Shown one piece after another: positions 35,113-43,600 of a stretch of DNA of 64,000 bases; the first letter of the stretch is position 1; each line of letters begins with the position of its first letter. The stretch covers positions 124,001 to 188,000 of the forward strand of contig JAIQGI010000019.1 in the NCBI GenBank assembly GCA_020072565.1, given 5' to 3'. The DNA comes from Terriglobia bacterium. GTDB lineage: Bacteria > Acidobacteriota > UBA6911. Made by a program: the position numbers and the translations under genes. The notes under the pieces are model-generated. The model saw only the letters and a list, made by a program, of their open reading frames with translations, was not told where the DNA came from and searched no databases.

Positions 35113-37512
35113 TTACGGCCCGAGCATGATGTGCAAATTGACCTCTCCGGCTCCGGGCTCGGTCCAAGTGAGCTGCGCCTCGCCGTGAAGCCAGCTGTAC
35201 TGATCCTCAAGCTTCAGAGCCATGCGGACCGTGAGCCCCAAATGATGCGGTCCCGGCGGGCTGCTTTCCTGGCCGACCAGCGTTGCGTCACGGACCGTAC
35301 CGTCGCCGAAGGATACACGCACCATGGCGCCGTCATCCGGAAGCAGGAATCCCGCTGTGGGCACTTCGAACTCGAAAATCAGGATCGGACCGTCTACCCG
35401 CAAGACGCGTGCCTCGAATATTTCCAGCAGGGCGGGCTCACCCTTTCCTTCGGGTAGATAGCGCTCCACATCCTCCCATTGCTGGCTGGGAGCGAGTTCG
35501 TGACTTTCATCCTTCTCCTCACGATCCTCCGTACCATAGCCAAAGGCTTTTTCGAAGAGCCCCAAACTCGGCATTGCCCTGTATATCCTTGGCACTGCCG
35601 GCGGGGCATATGCGGCCGCCCTGATCGACGGCAACAACCCGACTCCTTCGGCCGAAACCTCGGCTGGGACTTCCACGGCTAACCGCTCGCGGCGGCGCGG
35701 GTCCTTGGGATCGACCGTCGGGTCCTCGGAAATCGCAATCAGGCTTGTCTTCCGGCTGGCGATGCCGTGGCGCAGCCCGAGAGCCTCGATCCTCGCTTCA
35801 AACGCCGCGGCTTCCCGGCCTTTGACAGCTGCCAGCTGCAGTTCGAGATCCTCGATTGCCTCCCGCCCGTACAATGCGCCAAGTGGGAGAACGGTCTGAT
35901 TTAACGCACTGGGGATCATGTCAGCAGTCAGCTCTGCCTCTTTGACCCCGGGAATTTCAACTCGGCGGGTCCAGGACCCCGAATGGTCCATTAGCCTCCC
36001 CTGGATCTCCAAACTTCCGCCGGCAATAGAGATCTCGGCCAGAAGCACCTGAGGCTGCCCCTCCAGGACATCTTGTGGTCGTGCGGGCGCCAACGCGACC
36101 AGGGCCGATCCTTTCACTTCCAGGTCGGTCAGTACCGGCCGGACCGTGGCCTGCAGGAGGCGGCGCGAGGCGGCGCGGGCGTCGTCGTCATCTCCAACCA
36201 GAATCTCGACACCTCTGCCGGCACGGGCGGCGCCGCGGGTGAGGGTCCGGTTGGGTGCGGCCCCGATGCCGACGGCATGAAGCCGGGCGCCTGGAACCAG
36301 CCGGCGCAGCACTTCGCCGATCACCTCGCCCTCAAACCCGATATATCCATCGGAGAGGAGGATAACCTGCCGCTGCGAGTCGCGCCGCAGCGGCGCCAGC
36401 GCTGCAATAATGGCCTGGGCCATCTCCGTCGCCCCCCCGGCCTCGAGCCTGCCGAGCAAATCCAGGGCGCGCCGGATGTTTTTGTCGTTTGCCTCCACCG
36501 GGTGGGGAACGAGACGCTCGACGCCGCCGGCGAATGCCAGGATTTCGAACCGGTCGCCGGGGTCGAGGCTGCGCAGCAGTTCTTCCGCCACAATCTTCGC
36601 CCGGTCGAGGGGACGTCCCGACATCGAGCCGCTGGCATCGATGAGGAGGGTCAGGTCGCGGGAGAAGCCTTTGGGAACGGCCGCAGGAGGTGTCAGAGTG
36701 AGCAGAATGTAGCGGCCGTCGTCGCAGGGAAGCCCTCTTCCTTCCACGAAGCGCACGCCAACCTCCTGTTGGGTGGCGCACCAGCGGATCACCAGATCAC
36801 GGTCGAGCTTCATTTCGTCCCGCAAGGCAATACGAACGCCGCCCTGGTGGTCTTCGAGATCGATTACCTGACCGGGTGCGTGAGGATGGAGCAAAGCGGC
36901 AGAACCATCCGCTACGAAGAGGCTTGCCACCAGCCGTACCGGCGTGCCCTCGCCGGCAGCGCGGTCGACATCAAGATTAGCAGCATCGGGAACCCGGCCC
37001 GGAGCACCTTCGTAGCGCACGTCGGGAACCGTTGGGAACCGGTACTCCCACCGTGCCGGCATTTCCCCGACGGCAGGCAGAAACACCAGTGGCTGCAGCA
37101 CCTCGATCTCCACCTCCGCTGTTTCCCCCGGCGGGAGGCAGCCGAGCTTCTGCGTGAAGGTGTCGGCGCGCTCCTGCTCAAGCAGGGCGGCGGTCCGCCC
37201 ATCGAGCAGGGCCTTGCGGTATGCCTCCTGCGCCTCCGCGCGCCGCTTTACTTCGCCCCGGATCATCCGCTTCCCGAGGCGGATCGTATAGCCGATCACG
37301 GCGCCGTTCGCCGGCAGCGGCAGCGTGTAGAGCACCTCCAGCGGCTCATGGTAGGGATTGTCGTAAGTCTGGGCGAAGGTTGTGGCCGCGACGCCCCCCT
37401 CCGCGCGCGCTTCAGCCCGTGCGGATTTCAAGGGATATGTGCGGCCATCCACGGAAACCAGTCCAGCGGTGCGGGTCATATAAGTGCCGGTCACTGCGCT
37501 TGCATTTGCCAT
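35113..37512 (-). CDS. VIT- and vWA-domain protein (inter-alpha-trypsin inhibitor-like)
   Basis: 799 residues, no signal peptide. A VIT domain occupies about residues 15-130 (FAQTYDNPYHEPLEVLYTLPLPANGAVIGYTIRLG, then RAEAQEAYRKAL). A von Willebrand type A domain follows at about 285-450 with the metal-adhesion motif DASGSMSGRPL near residue 295 and later LSDGYIGFEGEV. A third beta-rich region of about 120 residues ends the protein. VIT/vWA proteins bind or sense partner proteins through divalent metal. The RBS AGGAGG is best spaced from the ATG at 37512; an ATG at 37518 abuts it. It is the first gene of the run with the sigma factor. Confidence 0.86.
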   Translation of the reverse strand: MANASAVTGTYMTRTAGLVSVDGRTYPLKSARAEARAEGGVAATTFAQTYDNPYHEPLEVLYTLPLPANGAVIGYTIRLGKRMIRGEVKRRAEAQEAYRKALLDGRTAALLEQERADTFTQKLGCLPPGETAEVEIEVLQPLVFLPAVGEMPARWEYRFPTVPDVRYEGAPGRVPDAANLDVDRAAGEGTPVRLVASLFVADGSAALLHPHAPGQVIDLEDHQGGVRIALRDEMKLDRDLVIRWCATQQEVGVRFVEGRGLPCDDGRYILLTLTPPAAVPKGFSRDLTLLIDASGSMSGRPLDRAKIVAEELLRSLDPGDRFEILAFAGGVERLVPHPVEANDKNIRRALDLLGRLEAGGATEMAQAIIAALAPLRRDSQRQVILLSDGYIGFEGEVIGEVLRRLVPGARLHAVGIGAAPNRTLTRGAARAGRGVEILVGDDDDARAASRRLLQATVRPVLTDLEVKGSALVALAPARPQDVLEGQPQVLLAEISIAGGSLEIQGRLMDHSGSWTRRVEIPGVKEAELTADMIPSALNQTVLPLGALYGREAIEDLELQLAAVKGREAAAFEARIEALGLRHGIASRKTSLIAISEDPTVDPKDPRRRERLAVEVPAEVSAEGVGLLPSIRAAAYAPPAVPRIYRAMPSLGLFEKAFGYGTEDREEKDESHELAPSQQWEDVERYLPEGKGEPALLEIFEARVLRVDGPILIFEFEVPTAGFLLPDDGAMVRVSFGDGTVRDATLVGQESSPPGPHHLGLTVRMALKLEDQYSWLHGEAQLTWTEPGAGEVNLHIMLGP

Positions 37513-37940
37513 ATCCATCCTCCTGTTACCTGGATATGACCCGGAAGGAGCTTTTGGTGACAAAGATTCCACTGCCGGCTCAAAATAAAAGGACGTCCGG
37601 CAAACCATTACTACCATGGATTTGAACAAGGCCACCGAGGAAATTGTCGCCTGCGGCGTGGGCACATCCGAAAAGTCTCCACGCTGAGATCGCGGAGACT
37701 GCGGAACATTGATGGGTCTTGAACCCTGATTTGTCGATCTCTGCAAGCAAAGCTGCTGAACCACCAAATACGCCAAGCGCATGAAAGAGGTGTTCGTATA
37801 TTTCGTGGTTGTTGATTTGGCTGTGGCTGCTTTTTTTCAGCGCGGTTCTTGGCGTCTTGGCGGTCGTGTTTATAGGCGTTGATCTGGGTCGATCCGGGGC
37901 TTTAGAATGATCCCCATATCTTAAGAGGAGGGAGCCCGCG
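37513..37940. other. Divergent intergenic region, VIT/vWA versus M3 peptidase
   Basis: 428 bases with no supported gene. It holds a copy of the dispersed palindromic repeat (37759-37830) and a GGCGTCTTGGCGG stretch just after it, common in such repeats. Promoters for the two flanking genes should lie here but none is clear by eye. Confidence 0.5.
37759..37830. repeat. Dispersed palindromic repeat, copy 1
   Basis: AACCACCAAATACGCCAA at the left and GTATATTTCGTGGTTG at the right pair as an inverted repeat around a loop, followed by TGATTTGGCTGTGGCTGC. The copy at 41273-41352 has the same layout with AACCACGAAATACGCGAA, then GTATTTCGTGGTTG, then TGATACGGCTGCGGCTCC. Two copies within 4 kb, both in intergenic DNA, point to a REP- or MITE-like family. 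The extension TTCTTGGCGTCTTGGCGG (37845-37862) is a common companion. Confidence 0.65.
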
Positions 37941-40070
37941 ATGTACTATCATTTGAGGTGCATTATTGTGTTGATGGCAATGATGAACTGCGTTACGTTC
38001 GGTGCGGCTGATCAAAATATAGCTGCCGACAAGAACAATCCGTTTTTCGCACCTTACACCACTCCCCTCAACACCCCGCCGTTCAACCTGATCAAGAACG
38101 AGCACTTCCTGCCGGCCATCAAGGAAGGCATCCGGCGGCAGCAGGCCGAAATCGATGCCATCGTCAACAATCCGGCCGCTCCTGCGTTTGCCAACACCCT
38201 GGGAGCGTTTGATGCCAGTGGGCAGCTCCTGTCTGAAGTAAACGCGGTTTTCAGCGCGATGCAGGGCGCAGACACTACGCCTGAGATCCAGAACATCGCA
38301 AAAGAGGTTGCGCCGCTTGCGGCGGCCCACAGCGACAACATCCGGTTGAACGAAAAACTCTTCGCACGGGTGAAGGCTGTTTACGATCAGCGAGCCAGGC
38401 TGAAGCTCACCCCGGAGGAGCAGTTTCTGCTTGAAAACACCTACCGCGACTTTGTGCGCGGGGGCGCGCTGCTGAACGAAAAACAGAAAGCCCGGCTCCG
38501 TGAACTGAACCAGCAGCTGGCGATGCTGTCGCTCAAGTTCGGCGACAACCTGCTGGCCGAGACCAACGACATCAAGCTGGTCCTCGAAAGCAGCAATGAC
38601 CTGGCTGGTCTGCCTCCCTCGGTCCGGGCGATGGCCGAGGAAACGGCCCGCCAGCAGAAGATGCCCGGCAAGTGGGTCTTCACGGTGCAGGTGCCGAGCA
38701 TGACCCCCTTCCTCCAGTATTCGACAAGGCGCGATCTGCGTGAAAAGTTGTATCGCGGTTACATCATGCGCGGCGACCGCGGCAACGAGCGCGACAACAA
38801 GGACATCGTCCGCCAGATCGTCAACCTGCGCAGCGAGAAGGCGAAGCTGCTCGGATATCCCACTCATGCCGCGTTCGTCGTGGAAACCAACATGGCCAGG
38901 ACACCCAAGGCCGTGGATGACTTCCTCATGAGACTGTGGACCCCGGCGATAGCGCGTTCCAAGAGTGAGGTGGCCGATATGCAGGCCATCATTGACCGCG
39001 AAGGCGGCAAATTCAAGCTCGCCCCGTGGGACTGGTGGTATTACGCCGAGAAGGTGCGCCAGGAAAAGTACGCACTGGACGATGCCGCCCTGCGCCCCTA
39101 TTTTAAACTCGAGAATGTGCGCCAGGGCATCTTCACGCTGTGCGAGAAACTTTACGGCCTCAAGTTCACCGAACGGAGCGACATTCCTGTTTACAATCCG
39201 GAAGTCCAGGTGTTCGAGGTGCGCGAAGCCGGCGGCAGTTACGTGGGGGTTTTGTACATGGATTTCCACCCCCGTCCGGGCAAACGCGGCGGCGCCTGGT
39301 CAAGTGCGTTCCGGCGGGAATACTACGACAAGGGCAAGCGTGTGGCGCCCCTCTCCACCATTACCTGCAATTTCACGCGCCCTACGGCCAACGCTCCCTC
39401 GCTGCTCAGCGTGGACGAGGCGAAGACCTTCGCCCACGAATTCGGGCATACGCTGGCGACTCTGCTCTCGGACTGCACGTTCCGCGGCCGCACAGTACCA
39501 CGAGATGCGGTCGAGCTCCCCTCACAGATCATGGAGAACTGGATGCTGGAGCCGGAGTTGCTCACCACCTATGCCAGGCATTACCAGACCGGCGCCGTCA
39601 TTCCGGCCGAACTCGTCAAGAACCTCGAGAACAGCAGCCTCTTCAACCAGGGCTTCGAGACTGTGGAATACCTTGCGGCTTCGCTTCTCGATATGAAATG
39701 GCACGAGCTGGCCGCGCCTCAGCCCGACGTGGATGTAGACAAATTTGAAACCCAGGCCATGACCGGCATCGGCCTCATCCCTGAGATTACGCCCCGCTAC
39801 CGGAGCACGTATTTCAACCACATCTTCAACGGCGGCTATTCGGCCGGATATTACGTTTACATCTGGGCCGCGCAGCTGGATGCCGACGCCTTCGAAGCCT
39901 TCAGGGAGAAGGGTCTGTTCGATAAGGCGACAGCGACCGCATTCCGCAAAAGCGTGCTCGAAAAGTACGGCGCCCTCGATCTCATGACTCAGTACAAGGC
40001 GTTCCGCGGCGCCGAGCCCAAGATCGAACCGCTGCTGAAACGCCGCGGCCTGCTGGATATCAAGAAGTAG
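37941..40070 (+). CDS. M3-family oligopeptidase (peptidyl-dipeptidase Dcp-like), exported
   Basis: 709 residues with an N-terminal signal-like stretch (IIVLMAMMNCVTFGAA). The catalytic zinc motif FAHEFGHTLATL lies near residue 497, with the downstream Glu in NWMLEPELL near residue 531. The fold blocks WDWWYYAEKVRQEKYALDDAALRPYF near residue 360 and GYSAGYYVYIWAAQLDADAF near residue 632 are typical of M3 Dcp/OpdA enzymes. It should cleave dipeptides from C termini of oligopeptides, in the periplasm. GAGGAGGGAGC precedes the ATG. Confidence 0.93.
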   Translation: MYYHLRCIIVLMAMMNCVTFGAADQNIAADKNNPFFAPYTTPLNTPPFNLIKNEHFLPAIKEGIRRQQAEIDAIVNNPAAPAFANTLGAFDASGQLLSEVNAVFSAMQGADTTPEIQNIAKEVAPLAAAHSDNIRLNEKLFARVKAVYDQRARLKLTPEEQFLLENTYRDFVRGGALLNEKQKARLRELNQQLAMLSLKFGDNLLAETNDIKLVLESSNDLAGLPPSVRAMAEETARQQKMPGKWVFTVQVPSMTPFLQYSTRRDLREKLYRGYIMRGDRGNERDNKDIVRQIVNLRSEKAKLLGYPTHAAFVVETNMARTPKAVDDFLMRLWTPAIARSKSEVADMQAIIDREGGKFKLAPWDWWYYAEKVRQEKYALDDAALRPYFKLENVRQGIFTLCEKLYGLKFTERSDIPVYNPEVQVFEVREAGGSYVGVLYMDFHPRPGKRGGAWSSAFRREYYDKGKRVAPLSTITCNFTRPTANAPSLLSVDEAKTFAHEFGHTLATLLSDCTFRGRTVPRDAVELPSQIMENWMLEPELLTTYARHYQTGAVIPAELVKNLENSSLFNQGFETVEYLAASLLDMKWHELAAPQPDVDVDKFETQAMTGIGLIPEITPRYRSTYFNHIFNGGYSAGYYVYIWAAQLDADAFEAFREKGLFDKATATAFRKSVLEKYGALDLMTQYKAFRGAEPKIEPLLKRRGLLDIKK

Positions 40071-40160
40071 ATAATCAGGGGACTCGCGATCCGCACCACA
40101 TCCATCGATGGAGAAGTTTAAGGAAACTTTTGCGAGACTTGAGGGTTAGGTCCTAAAGAG

Positions 40161-40541
40161 ATGGGGATTTGGCTCATGCGGGGAGGCCTGGTTGTCTCGA
40201 TAACGCTCATGACTCTCCTCGCGGGGTGCGGCGGCAAAAGCAGTTCCGGCAGCGTTTCCCCTGCAGCTCCTGTCGTCCTATTAGCCCTACAATTCATGGT
40301 TGCCTTTATTTGCGGAACTTGTGGGAGAGGATCGTGTCTAATCAGGGAAATCCTGACCGGAGGTATCCACCATGACCGGACTCAGATTGATTGTCAGCCT
40401 CGCAGCGATTGTTGCGCTTCTGGCCCGGTCCGGCGGCTTTGCCGCATCCTGCTCTACCCTTTTGGCCTGCGCGCCGGCCGCGGCGCAGGTGGATCAGGGC
40501 GCCCCTCGGCAGGGCGTTCAAGTTTTATTCGGTTTCCATAA
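40161..40541 (+). pseudogene. Lipoprotein N-terminal fragment, probably a gene remnant
   Basis: Residues 1-35 are a bacterial lipoprotein signal (LVVSITLMTLLAGC then GGKSSSGSVSPAAP), of the kind that begins many beta-propeller and quinoprotein lipoproteins in Acidobacteriota. After about residue 45 the translation turns cysteine- and arginine-rich and runs out of frame through the start of the tonB-like gene, stopping at 40541. No mature domain remains, so it is most likely a truncated gene. A real small lipoprotein is the less likely alternative. Confidence 0.45.
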
Positions 40542-41175
40542 TGCCAACCTGCAGGAAGCTCTGCCTGAATTTGGCCGCTTGCTGGATCTGGGTTCGGTCC
40601 GGGTTGATCCAGAAGTCAGAGGGACTCTGACCATTGAAAGCTCGAGCCCTGTGTCAAGGGAGGATGCATTCCAGCTGTTTCTCAGGGTTCTGCGCGACCA
40701 CAAGGCGGTGCTGGTTCAAACGACGGAACCGACGAAGATCTATACGGTCGTACCCGCTGCGCAAGGCCTCCCGCGGCATTCCGAACTGGTTACGGATCTG
40801 CCGCCGGCATTTCCCGGCCCGTATTCCAGCACGGTTCCTGGCGTCGAGAGCCCGACACGCGAACCTCTGCGCGTCGGCGGCAACATCCAGGAATTGAAGC
40901 TCATCAAGAAGGTCGCGCCGGTTTACCCTGAACCGGCCACGCGGATGCGCGTTGCCCGACCTCTCCTGCTGCGGGTGCTGCTGAACGAACTGGGAGAAGT
41001 GGCGAACGTCAGGATTTACGGTGGAGGCCATCCGCTGCTTCAACTGCCGGCCGTGGAAGCAGTAAAGCAGTGGCGTTATTCCCCGACCTACGTGAATGGT
41101 GAAGCTGTCCCGGTGATTACGACCGTAAGGATAGATTTCGACCCGCGAAACCCGCAGCGTCTACCGTCCCACTGA
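40372..41175 (+). CDS. Exported protein with STN and TonB C-terminal domains
   Basis: 267 residues with a Sec signal (LRLIVSLAAIVALLAR...). Residues about 48-122 form a secretin/TonB short N-terminal (STN) domain: LFGFHNANLQEALPEFGRLL, LTIESSSPVSREDAFQLFLRVLRDHK and IYTVVP. Residues about 175-262 form a TonB C-terminal domain: KKVAPVYPEPATRMRVARPLLLRVLLNELGEVANVRIYGG and VEAVKQWRYSPTYVNGEAVPVITTVRIDF. GGAGGTATCCACC precedes the ATG. A lone energy transducer would need ExbB/D, which are not in the window; the STN domain could interact with a secretin or receptor. Confidence 0.82.
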   Translation: MTGLRLIVSLAAIVALLARSGGFAASCSTLLACAPAAAQVDQGAPRQGVQVLFGFHNANLQEALPEFGRLLDLGSVRVDPEVRGTLTIESSSPVSREDAFQLFLRVLRDHKAVLVQTTEPTKIYTVVPAAQGLPRHSELVTDLPPAFPGPYSSTVPGVESPTREPLRVGGNIQELKLIKKVAPVYPEPATRMRVARPLLLRVLLNELGEVANVRIYGGGHPLLQLPAVEAVKQWRYSPTYVNGEAVPVITTVRIDFDPRNPQRLPSH

Positions 41176-41272
41176 TATCTCCTGAGGGCAACTTTTGCCG
41201 GAGACCTCCGGGATCCGGGGGTTGCGAAGTTTTTCCCGTCTTTCTGACAGAATGGGTCAAGTCACTCTATAG

Positions 41273-41352
41273 AACCACGAAATACGCGAAACCCACGATA
41301 AAGAATTTTTGGGTTTTGTGTATTTCGTGGTTGCTGATACGGCTGCGGCTCC
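41273..41352. repeat. Dispersed palindromic repeat, copy 2
   Basis: A 24-base left arm starting AACCACGAAATACGCGAA and a right arm ending GTGTATTTCGTGGTT pair almost fully (about 22 of 24 bases) around a loop of about 12 bases. It lies between two convergent genes and could also end transcription from both sides. Its sequence layout matches the copy at 37759-37830. Confidence 0.7.
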
Positions 41353-41401
41353 GGGACCATGCTAAGATTATCCGCGGTTTCCTTTGCATGTGCCCGGCGG
41401 C

Positions 41402-42607
41402 TCAATGAACTGCCAGCAGGATCTCGGCACGGCGGTTTTCTTTGCGCCCGGCCTCAGTCTTGATATCGCCGACAGTGCTGGCACCGCCATCCGTAGCCGT
41501 GATCCGGGACGCATCGATCCCTTTGCTCACCAGGTAATCCGCTATCGCCTGTGCCCGCTTCTGACCCAGCCCTTTGACCCTCGCCTCGCGTCTGGAACCA
41601 TCCGTATAGCCGGCCACCGAGGCGCGCAGTTGCGGATCATTCTTCATCTGCACGGCAACGCTATCGAGGATTGCCTTGGCAACATTGTTCGGGCGGAACT
41701 GGTTCTCCGCAAAGCCCGAAACGTTGATCTTCTGGCTTACGTTTACAGTCATGGTACAGGACGCCCTGCCGCCGCGACCATTGTCCACCGTTGCCGTCAC
41801 AGTGTAGGTGCCGGCATTCAGACCGGCCGCGTCGAAAGAAGCGCTCTGCCCCGAACCGCTGACCGTGCCCCCCGTAGCACTCCAGGTAACCGTGGGCGTG
41901 GCCCTTTCCGCGACTGCCCGCACTGTAAGCTGGGCTTTGTTGCCCGATTCGATGTCCACGGTCGGCGTCTGGCACTGGATCGTGGGCGGTGGAATCGGTA
42001 TTTCGCGAACCGTGACGTTGCTTGAGCAGGACGCCGTGAACTTGCCGGTGTTCACGGTCACGCCTATTGTGTAATTGCCCGGCTGCCTCCCTTCCGAACC
42101 AAACGTGAAGGTCGAGCTGCCGGCAGCCTGGGCCTGTCCGTTGATTGTCCAGGAATACGTCAGCGGCGATCCGTCCGGACTGGCGGCAGTGGCACGCACG
42201 GTAGCCGTCTCCCCGACCATGATTGATGCCGGCGATACGGAACAGGAGACCGTCGGCGGCAGGTATTTCTTGTTTACTGTGATGTCAGCCGAGCATGGAA
42301 CACTATGCTTGTACTTGTCCGACACAGTGACGGTGACCGTGTACTTCCCGGGTTGCACGCCCGTGGCATCAAACGTAGCCGTATCGCCCGTTCCGGTCAA
42401 TTTGCCGCCGGTCGAGGTCCATGCGTAGTTTACAGTCGCCTTTTTGCTGGGGAGCGTCACGGTGGCGCGCACAGTCGCTCTTTCATCCTGAATGATTTGC
42501 TGGGGCGAAAATGCGCAAGTCACCGTGGGCGGCCGTTTGTGACAGCCAATGGAAGGCAGCAATATCATGATAGTTGCCGCAACAGCACTTGCATGCTTGT
42601 ATCTCAT
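41402..42607 (-). CDS. Ig-like domain lipoprotein with OmpA C-terminal domain
   Basis: 401 residues. A lipoprotein signal (AATIMILLPSIGC) has its lipobox at residue 22. Three Ig-like or PKD-like repeats follow at about 28-112, 114-198 and 200-290, each with a YTVTVTV-type strand and paired cysteines. The OmpA peptidoglycan-binding domain is at about 295-401 (FRPNNVAKAILDSVAVQM, VAGYTDGSRREARVKGLGQKRAQAIADYLVSKGID). It should anchor the outer membrane to the cell wall. GAGGGG precedes the ATG. Confidence 0.88.
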   Translation of the reverse strand: MRYKHASAVAATIMILLPSIGCHKRPPTVTCAFSPQQIIQDERATVRATVTLPSKKATVNYAWTSTGGKLTGTGDTATFDATGVQPGKYTVTVTVSDKYKHSVPCSADITVNKKYLPPTVSCSVSPASIMVGETATVRATAASPDGSPLTYSWTINGQAQAAGSSTFTFGSEGRQPGNYTIGVTVNTGKFTASCSSNVTVREIPIPPPTIQCQTPTVDIESGNKAQLTVRAVAERATPTVTWSATGGTVSGSGQSASFDAAGLNAGTYTVTATVDNGRGGRASCTMTVNVSQKINVSGFAENQFRPNNVAKAILDSVAVQMKNDPQLRASVAGYTDGSRREARVKGLGQKRAQAIADYLVSKGIDASRITATDGGASTVGDIKTEAGRKENRRAEILLAVH

Positions 42608-42793
42608 AACCCCTCATCCCCCAAAAGTATATTAACAGGCTGCACAGAATCTGGCACATGAAGGAGCGCATTGGAGGTGCCAGAACAGTTGTGTGAGAAC
42701 GAAAACCCATCACCGCATACACGACCCGGAAACCTCTCCAGTGTAACTCTCATAAATTCAGTAGTCAAACCGATCCCGATGCCGTTTCCGATG

Positions 42794-43582
42794 TCAAGCA
42801 GTGATGTCTTCGTTTTTCTTGCCCATTGCGACAACCGTCAGACCGAATGGCAGAGACATCTGCGTGATCAAGGAAGCCTCACTGCTGAGAATTCGAGCGA
42901 AAAGCCGATTCATCCAATGAAATGAGATGGCCAGGTCTGACGCCTCCCGCGGGGGGAACAGTAGTTCGCTCCAGCGCTTCACTACCGCCAGGGGCATCAG
43001 CCACATGTTGGCGTAACTGAGGAATTTGCACTGCCAACCGTTCTTTTCCAGAAGGCGGCGCACCTCATCCCTGGTATAGCGGTGCTGAATGTCTACGGCC
43101 CGGTCGTGGGCCCCGCGCAGCCAGGGACAGGCCGGCAGCCGCAGCAGCACCAGCCCTCCCGGCTTCAGTACGCGTCCCAACTCCGACCAGGCTCTGGCTT
43201 CCTCCTCCCCCGGCAGCGTGCAAAGAACATCGAAAGAAGTAACCAGGTCAAAGAAATTGGATGGGAAGGGCAATTCGGCGATGGAGCCCCTTGTAAGGAG
43301 AGGGATTCCGCGCCCTTGACAATAGTGAAGAGCCCAGCGGGAGAGGTCGATCCCGAAAACCCGGCCGTACGCGCTCAGGTACCGGAAGCAGCCGCCCGTT
43401 CCGCACCCTGCGTCCAGGATTTTCAATTCCCGGGTGGGGCCAAGACACTTTTCTATCACTCGCCGGCTGATTTGTTCCATGCCCCGGTACCACCAGAGAC
43501 TTTGCTCGGCCTCGTACATCAACCGGTATTCCTCTGGCTTCAACTCAGCCTCCCGGCTTTCCGAGCTGGAACAGGCAGGCAA
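42794..43582 (-). CDS. Class I SAM-dependent methyltransferase
   Basis: 262 residues. The SAM-binding motif ILDAGCGTGGCF lies near residue 55, the acidic GIDLS near 77, and LGRVLKPGGLVLLRLPACPWL near residue 136 forms the later motifs. The N-terminal LKPEEYRLMYEAEQSLWWYRGM block is typical of a methyltransferase group in exopolysaccharide and lipid glycan loci. The start is TTG at 43582 (CAA on the plus strand); an ATG at 43519 would lose the EEYRLMYEAE block. It starts 18 bases after the kinase gene. The substrate is unknown. Confidence 0.85.
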   Translation of the reverse strand: MPACSSSESREAELKPEEYRLMYEAEQSLWWYRGMEQISRRVIEKCLGPTRELKILDAGCGTGGCFRYLSAYGRVFGIDLSRWALHYCQGRGIPLLTRGSIAELPFPSNFFDLVTSFDVLCTLPGEEEARAWSELGRVLKPGGLVLLRLPACPWLRGAHDRAVDIQHRYTRDEVRRLLEKNGWQCKFLSYANMWLMPLAVVKRWSELLFPPREASDLAISFHWMNRLFARILSSEASLITQMSLPFGLTVVAMGKKNEDITA

Positions 43583-43600
43583 AACGATCCAGCGTGTCCG

